Shown: positions 6,201-8,524 of the stretch, one piece after another | Layout of the letters: the number at the start of each line of letters is the position of its first letter | Position numbering within the stretch: the first letter of the stretch is position 1 | NCBI GenBank assembly: GCA_964615425.1 | Contig: CAZTOB010000018.1 | Coordinates: forward strand, 1 to 8,524 | Length of the DNA: 8,524 bases | Reading direction: 5' to 3' | Origin: CAYLVJ01 sp964615425 | GTDB lineage: Bacteria; Patescibacteriota; Minisyncoccia; Minisyncoccales; CAYTKG01 | Position numbers and translations under genes: made by a program | Notes under the pieces: generated by a model | Database searches by the model: none | What the model was told of the DNA's origin: nothing | The model's input: the letters and a program-made list of their open reading frames with translations, nothing else

Positions 6201-8092
6201 TTGTTTTGATCACACCACTTGGGCGGAGGAGTTTCTCCATTTTTTGCATCCTCGCTTTGGTTATCTTCTCCGCTTTCTTCACCATTACTTTCCTCATTGT
6301 TGTTTTCGTCGGTTTCTTCAATGCCGTCGTCTTCGTTCCCGCTTCCGCTGTCACTACTTCCGTTGTTGTCCCCGTTATCTACTCCTCCGTCGTTTTCTGC
6401 GCTTTCTTCAGATTGATCGTCTTGTGCTCCTTTTACATCCGGGACTTCCCATCCGATGGTGTTTTCTCCTTTGGGAGTGCCCTCGACATGGTCGCTTGTC
6501 TGCCATTTTAAGTTGGATTTTCTTTCCATTGTTCTTTTGGTTTCGTTGTCTCCCCCCGGCCACTCGGGTTCCGCCTCTACTTTATCCTGAAGTCGGCAGC
6601 TGGAGTCAAAAAGAAGAAGAGTCTCATCGGAGTTTTTAAGAGCTCCTTTGTAGATTAAATCTGCTTTGTGAGCAGGAACGGAGTCATCATCTGTTCTTTC
6701 AAGAAGAAGAAAGGAGGAGGGAAGAGCCTTCATTTCTCCAAATTCTATTTCTATCCCCCCTCCCTTGTTTAGAAGCACCCATCCTTCAAGGTCCACCTTG
6801 TTGCTGGAGATGTTTTTAAGCTCAATCCACTCATCATAGTGTGAAGTTGGTGTTCCCATCCAGGCCACCTCGTTTATTACGACGCTATCTCTAGCGGGGG
6901 TTTGTTTTGTCGTTGGAGAACAAACAAATTTTTCCTTTTCTTTTTCCGGTTTTTCTTCCACTTCTTGGCTTAAGTTGTCTTTCAAGATCTGAGTGTATTT
7001 TTTCATCTTCTCGACATCTTTCTTTATGTCTCCAAACCTTATTTCCACCACCTCTCTTCTTGGTGGGGGAGTATTGTCTTCTTTTTCTGGCTTATCTTGT
7101 TCGCCCTTGATTTCTTTTTCTTCTTCCGGTTTTTCTTCGGGAGAAGTTTTAACCATTGAGCTTTGTAAGAGTTCTTTTTCCTGCGGCTTGAATCGAAAAA
7201 GGTCTTGGCTAAAACCTTTTATTTGCCCCCTTATCTCTTTGACCAGGTTGAGGTTAAAAAGTCTATTTGCAAAAACATTCCCGAGGCGGGAAGCAAAAGA
7301 AGGTTTTGAGAAATCAAGAGTTGGGACATTGTCAGGGTATGTCAGTTCAAACTGAGGAGTGCCGGTCCAAAAAAAGGAGCCGTTTTTTTCTTCTACGGTG
7401 CCTTTGATTTGGAGAATGAAAGGTGGGATTTTTGAGTAATTCTCGCTCCATTTTTTCATCTCCCAAGCGTCGTTGAAGTTTATGCTATAAGGATCACCTT
7501 CGGAAAGCGGAGGATTTATCTTTTCAGGAGAATAAAAAGAAACCACAACATCTGCCGTTGTGTGCGTTTTTGGCTTAAAAACAAGGACGTAGGGAATTTT
7601 GTAATTTTCCCTACCCTCTTGAGAGGTGTATTTGAGGGGTAGTTCTCCCGTTCCCACCTTCATCTCGTTTCTTAACAAGAAGTCCATCGTTTTTTGCATA
7701 GCCATCTCTGTTGTTACTTTTTCAAGCAAACCAACAAGCTCTTTCGCTTTATTGGGGCTTCCAATTAAAGAAGCGGCCTCCAGGGCCGCTTTACAGGTTA
7801 AAATTGCTGCTTCTTCGGGAAGTTCTAAAAAAAAGTAATTGAAAACGTGGGCTCTTACCCCTTTTCTTACGGTGACAATCACCGCCTGCGTTTCTGGAGA
7901 AGACTGAGTGCTTGTTAGAAGATCCATCCACTTATTTGTCAAAACGGAGAGTAAATTTTGAGTGATTTGTTCGTTTTCAATCGGTTTCAGCTGTATATAT
8001 TCCTTAGCTCTTCTGGGATCAACCTCAGCAAAACAGGGAAGAGAAAGAGAGAGAAAGACACAAAACAAAACAAAAAAGAACCACTTTCTCAT
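3293..8092 (-). CDS. Giant exported mosaic protein with three lamin-tail domains, Ig-like and FnIII-like domains and a C-terminal beta-propeller
   Basis: A 1599-aa protein with a clear signal peptide (MRK, a Phe/Leu-rich core, likely cut after A22 in PCFA|EVD). Residues 25-145 are mainly helical and 150-260 beta-rich, family unknown. Residues 310-390 are highly charged with a likely coiled coil at 350-380. Then follow lamin-tail domain 1 (403-540), an acidic linker (551-620), lamin-tail domain 2 (638-784), a Pro/Glu linker (785-812), an Ig-like domain (813-900), lamin-tail domain 3 (905-1079), a fibronectin type III-like domain (1085-1190) and a PQQ-like beta-propeller (about 1191-1597). There is no LPxTG motif, C-terminal membrane helix or visible catalytic motif. 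The role is inferred to be surface or extracellular binding or scaffolding. The ATG lies 10 bases after the stop of the upstream gene, behind an A-rich leader with little Shine-Dalgarno character, so co-transcription is likely. It ends in TGA directly after the last propeller strand. I cannot name its ligand. Confidence 0.92.
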   Translation of the reverse strand: MRKWFFFVLFCVFLSLSLPCFAEVDPRRAKEYIQLKPIENEQITQNLLSVLTNKWMDLLTSTQSSPETQAVIVTVRKGVRAHVFNYFFLELPEEAAILTCKAALEAASLIGSPNKAKELVGLLEKVTTEMAMQKTMDFLLRNEMKVGTGELPLKYTSQEGRENYKIPYVLVFKPKTHTTADVVVSFYSPEKINPPLSEGDPYSINFNDAWEMKKWSENYSKIPPFILQIKGTVEEKNGSFFWTGTPQFELTYPDNVPTLDFSKPSFASRLGNVFANRLFNLNLVKEIRGQIKGFSQDLFRFKPQEKELLQSSMVKTSPEEKPEEEKEIKGEQDKPEKEDNTPPPRREVVEIRFGDIKKDVEKMKKYTQILKDNLSQEVEEKPEKEKEKFVCSPTTKQTPARDSVVINEVAWMGTPTSHYDEWIELKNISSNKVDLEGWVLLNKGGGIEIEFGEMKALPSSFLLLERTDDDSVPAHKADLIYKGALKNSDETLLLFDSSCRLQDKVEAEPEWPGGDNETKRTMERKSNLKWQTSDHVEGTPKGENTIGWEVPDVKGAQDDQSEESAENDGGVDNGDNNGSSDSGSGNEDDGIEETDENNNEESNGEESGEDNQSEDAKNGETPPPKWCDQNNLQPPLQDKVIINEVAWMGTPTSYNDEWIEFKNISNHPVSLKNWQLINQNENIRIILDEKIMAPGDFFLLERTNDDSVPHKTADQIYSKPQIRNSDESLTLFSSTCQVEDRVIAAPDWPAGNNEEKKTMERGGDLSWYTYTGEEEIGGTPKEENSPPPQPEPPPEPEPLPEPTPPTETVPPPLIIFPQNGDVFSSENDQNPEKEGVQIIFHGETIPNSTVFVNGEETEQEETYWEKEVTLKEGPHPYDVFAKKDDIFSEPIVLEIHLEEKETTPKVVINEIAWMGMTSPHNEWLELKNTSNTSVDVKNWSIFGAKNEECIDFAENDGYQNTVVPPQEYLVYATHKEDLKNEEEESLVDVWDSSISLNNTSPSEIILFSSPGCEGEKIDRVDVADGWFVEKEDDNPSMERVDPFKNSSDPQNWAKNNKITRNGVDASDNPVNGTPGKKNSAALKPRMKNMEVEAEKVGRNEVELFWGGELLNKEVIPENLSWEVRYSMEEITEENWEKAHVFQSFPFHKLETLVSPLLFDRTYYFSLQVVDEKGNRSRVFFSNPIQTDPPSEDPWWSHFKKDNKRSGFADIQVPLPPYDSVEKIFDGNATFLRFDQNNHLYLRSEGKVHCLDASSNYEEKWVFTPKEDEYFHELVLGDDGTIFTFSYRVVALDPLGNKLWEKKLGESPRYQHITTSGDNLYVLSSCLFEENGEDKEIKPLIFAFDKKGEVEWAFRPGDSPETFENPNFECKLKEVFTEAAPYKFSPAVDNQGNLYFTTSNELYSLSNQGELNWRVRFEVMPLLTSPSLDEKGNLYLFTGKKLWEIRLSEVPASREEIWDVENLDSAQLLMHRNLEGGLWVRPGLVLAPNGIYFHTITSSGSRSVRYVDYHTQEVKRFRVPHSQEVLTASNNALFVGKKAGWNMPYWDLTSEEVSYFKEQLECNKPLGCNTRGTREIIFTPERDILVAGVKGVILLSKPGP
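3302..4522 (-). other. C-terminal PQQ-like beta-propeller of the giant protein
   Basis: Residues about 1191-1597 contain repeated strands of the form N-x-L-Y-x, then a central 'xLDxxGxxxW' turn: HLYLRSEGKVHCLDASS, VVALDPLGNKLWEKKL, FAFDKKGEVEWAFR, NLYFTTSNELYSLSNQGELNW and NLYLFTGKKLWEI, followed by weaker ones. I count roughly seven to eight blades. Pairing of PQQ-like repeats with lamin-tail and FnIII modules points to a binding platform; no PQQ-enzyme active site is recognisable. Confidence 0.75.
4523..4840 (-). other. Fibronectin type III-like domain in the giant protein
   Basis: Residues about 1085-1190 show the FnIII strand pattern: VELFWGG, then WEVRYSMEEITEENWEKA, then a Leu-x-Pro-like turn before TYYFSLQVVDEKGNRS and SNPIQ. 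FnIII modules often sit between a carrier and a binding or enzymatic domain; here it precedes the propeller. Confidence 0.7.
4913..5380 (-). other. Lamin-tail domain 3 of the giant protein (divergent)
   Basis: Residues about 905-1060. It begins VVINEIAWMG, continues NEWLELKNTS, and the extended module ends NGTPGKKNS at 1071-1079. It lacks the FLLLERT..DDSVP and WPxGxNExKxTMER blocks shared by domains 1 and 2 and is longer, so it seems to be an older copy or a separate acquisition. Confidence 0.85.
5393..5656 (-). other. Bacterial Ig-like domain in the giant protein
   Basis: Residues about 813-900 follow the bacterial Ig-like pattern: LIIFPQNGDVF at the start, GVQIIFHGETIPNSTVFVNG in the middle, then W-x-x-x-V-T-L-K-E-G and VFAKKDDIFSEPIVLEIHLE. 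Ig-like modules of this type are usual spacers or binding units in extracellular proteins. The exact subfamily cannot be told by eye. Confidence 0.6.
5657..5740 (-). other. Proline/glutamate-rich linker
   Basis: Residues about 785-812 alternate Pro with Glu, Gln and Leu (for example PEPPPEPEPLPEP). Such segments form extended, stiff spacers in cell-surface proteins. Here it separates lamin-tail domain 2 from the Ig-like domain. Confidence 0.85.
5768..6181 (-). repeat. Lamin-tail domain 2 of the giant protein
   Basis: Residues about 638-775: VIINEVAWMGTPTS, DEWIEFKNIS, FFLLERTNDDSVP, NSDESLTLF, WPAGNNEEKKTMER and GGTPKEENS. It is clearly a paralogous copy of domain 1, with one 38-bp stretch still identical at DNA level. 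C626 before the domain and C736 inside it are spaced like the domain 1 pair. Confidence 0.88.
6134..6171 (-). repeat. 38-bp perfect direct repeat, copy in lamin-tail domain 2
   Basis: The partner of 6842-6879, in the same orientation. Synonymous positions are also identical, which protein-level constraint alone would not require. This fits recent duplication or local gene conversion. Domain 3 (start near 5380) does not share the match. Confidence 0.9.
6233..6442 (-). other. Acidic low-complexity linker between lamin-tail domains 1 and 2
   Basis: Residues about 551-620 consist almost entirely of Asp, Glu, Asn, Ser and Gly, with practically no hydrophobic residues. It should be disordered and strongly negative, and might bind cations or act as a flexible spacer. 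Low-complexity DNA here opens long spurious frames on the other strand. Confidence 0.85.
6488..6886 (-). repeat. Lamin-tail domain 1 of the giant protein
   Basis: Residues about 403-535. The domain opens with VVINEVAWMGTPTS, then DEWIELKNIS, FLLLERTDDDSVP, NSDETLLLF, WPGGDNETKRTMER and ends near EGTPKGEN, the usual lamin-tail (Ig-fold) order in bacterial surface proteins. It shares nearly every one of these blocks with domain 2, so the two are a duplicated pair. C391 just before the domain and C499 inside it have counterparts in domain 2. Confidence 0.88.
6842..6879 (-). repeat. 38-bp perfect direct repeat, copy in lamin-tail domain 1
   Basis: This stretch is identical base for base to 6134-6171, 708 bp away, and encodes the start of the domain (INEVAWMGTPTS) in both. 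The flanks diverge quickly. Confidence 0.9.
8027..8092 (-). other. Signal peptide of the giant mosaic protein
   Basis: Residues 1-22 have a basic MRK start, a hydrophobic core (WFFFVLFCVFLSLSL) and a small-residue end, CFA, before EVDP. This fits signal peptidase I cleavage after A22. The Cys at 20 is preceded by S-L-P and not by a lipobox (L-A/S-G/A), so a lipoprotein is less likely. If uncleaved, the same segment would act as an N-terminal anchor. Confidence 0.85.
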
Positions 8093-8102
8093 ATTTTTAT
8101 TC

Positions 8103-8524
8103 TTATTTTATTGAAACAGTCTCTAAAAATTCATTAAATTCTGATTGGCACATTTCAAAGTCTTTCTGGTTTGAAGAGAGGCCGAGAGATATGACTTTAC
8201 TGTGTAATATTTTGTTAACTGGTGTGTGCACATTAATATATCGCTGATTTTCTTTGTTAAAGTCCACTTTGTTTTTCAGTGTTTTATACCTCGAGAGTTT
8301 GATTATTTTGTATTCGTCTTCCCCTTCCCATTCTTTATGCAAATCTTTAAGGTTTCTTTTAATAGTTTGATTGCTAGTTTTGATTTTTCTTACTTCTGCT
8401 GTTATTCGACACCCCTCTTCAATAAAAATTTTATCTTGTGCGTTCTTACTCAGAAATAACAGGTATGTCTCCTCTTTCTCCACCCTCCACCCCTCTGGCA
8501 CCTTAAAACTAACTCCCTCTTTTT
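8103..8524 (-). CDS. Partial gene for a small protein of unknown family with an N-terminal 'F-K-V-P-E-G-W' motif
   Basis: The 3' part of a gene that enters from the right edge. A GTG at 8501 could serve as start (132 codons), but the same frame stays open to the edge and reads KEGVSFKVPEGWRVEKEE across it, so the GTG is most likely an internal Val of a conserved strand and the true start lies outside. The motif 'G-x-S-F-x-x-P-E-G-W' followed by strand-like YLLFLS and KIFIEEG resembles the opening of PsbP/Mog1-like folds found in many small exported or lipid-anchored proteins; this is a suggestion from pattern only. The C-terminal half (YKIIKLSRYKTL, then RYINVHTPVNK, ending FNEFLETVSIK) fits such an alpha/beta fold. 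The stop is 10 bases before the giant gene, so the two are probably one transcript and may both act outside the cytoplasmic membrane. N-terminal targeting cannot be seen. Confidence 0.7.
   Translation of the reverse strand, partial: KEGVSFKVPEGWRVEKEETYLLFLSKNAQDKIFIEEGCRITAEVRKIKTSNQTIKRNLKDLHKEWEGEDEYKIIKLSRYKTLKNKVDFNKENQRYINVHTPVNKILHSKVISLGLSSNQKDFEMCQSEFNEFLETVSIK

Noticed and set aside
6133..6639. Overlapping + strand open frames (6133-6639, 6206-6511, 6219-6416), some Ser/Leu- or Arg-rich
   Set aside because: They are the complement of the low-complexity acidic linker and lamin-tail domains of the giant gene; composition is explained by GAA/GAC/AAC codons read backwards.

Overview
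The window looks like a fragment of a genome from the Candidate Phyla Radiation (Patescibacteria; perhaps a Parcubacteria- or Microgenomates-like lineage). This is an inference. It rests on a very large secreted protein with repeated lamin-tail domains carrying the 'INEVAWMGT' signature, a small coiled-coil protein of the 'VDREEF..LEKRV..LE' type, and a membrane-anchored trypsin-fold protein of a style I associate with these genomes. The standard bacterial code fits: no ORF needs UGA read as an amino acid. No rRNA, tRNA, CRISPR array, transposase or phage gene was seen.

Layout. Positions 1-2887 (+ strand) hold a two-gene unit. The first is a 5'-truncated clpB-type Hsp100 disaggregase. Its stop overlaps, as TAATG, the start of a 239-aa membrane-anchored trypsin/HtrA-fold protein whose three catalytic positions all appear substituted. 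A short hairpin with A-runs and T-runs on its two sides (2898-2925) lies between this unit and the converging minus-strand genes and could terminate both. The minus-strand block contains, in coordinate order, a short coiled-coil gene interrupted by a 100-N assembly gap (2945-3220), a 4.8-kb gene for a 1599-aa exported mosaic protein (3293-8092), and the 3' part of a gene entering from the right edge (8103-8524). The last two are separated by 10 bp and are probably co-transcribed in the order right-edge gene, then the giant gene. The coiled-coil gene has its own near-perfect sigma-70-type promoter at 3230-3257.

The mosaic protein reads, N to C: signal peptide, helical then beta-rich N-terminal region of unknown family, charged coiled-coil segment, lamin-tail domain 1, very acidic Asn/Asp/Glu/Ser linker, lamin-tail domain 2, Pro/Glu linker, Ig-like domain, lamin-tail domain 3, fibronectin type III-like domain and C-terminal PQQ-like beta-propeller. 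It is most easily read as a surface or extracellular binding/scaffold protein.

Most notable points: the ClpB-type ATPase has a full-length ClpB middle domain but also a ClpC/ClpA/ClpX-like IGF tripeptide where ClpP-partnered unfoldases have their protease-docking loop; it is translationally coupled to a trypsin-fold pseudoprotease; and the giant gene carries a perfect 38-bp internal repeat marking an internal duplication of the lamin-tail unit. Intergenic stretches are all short; no gene-free stretch exceeds 300 bases.
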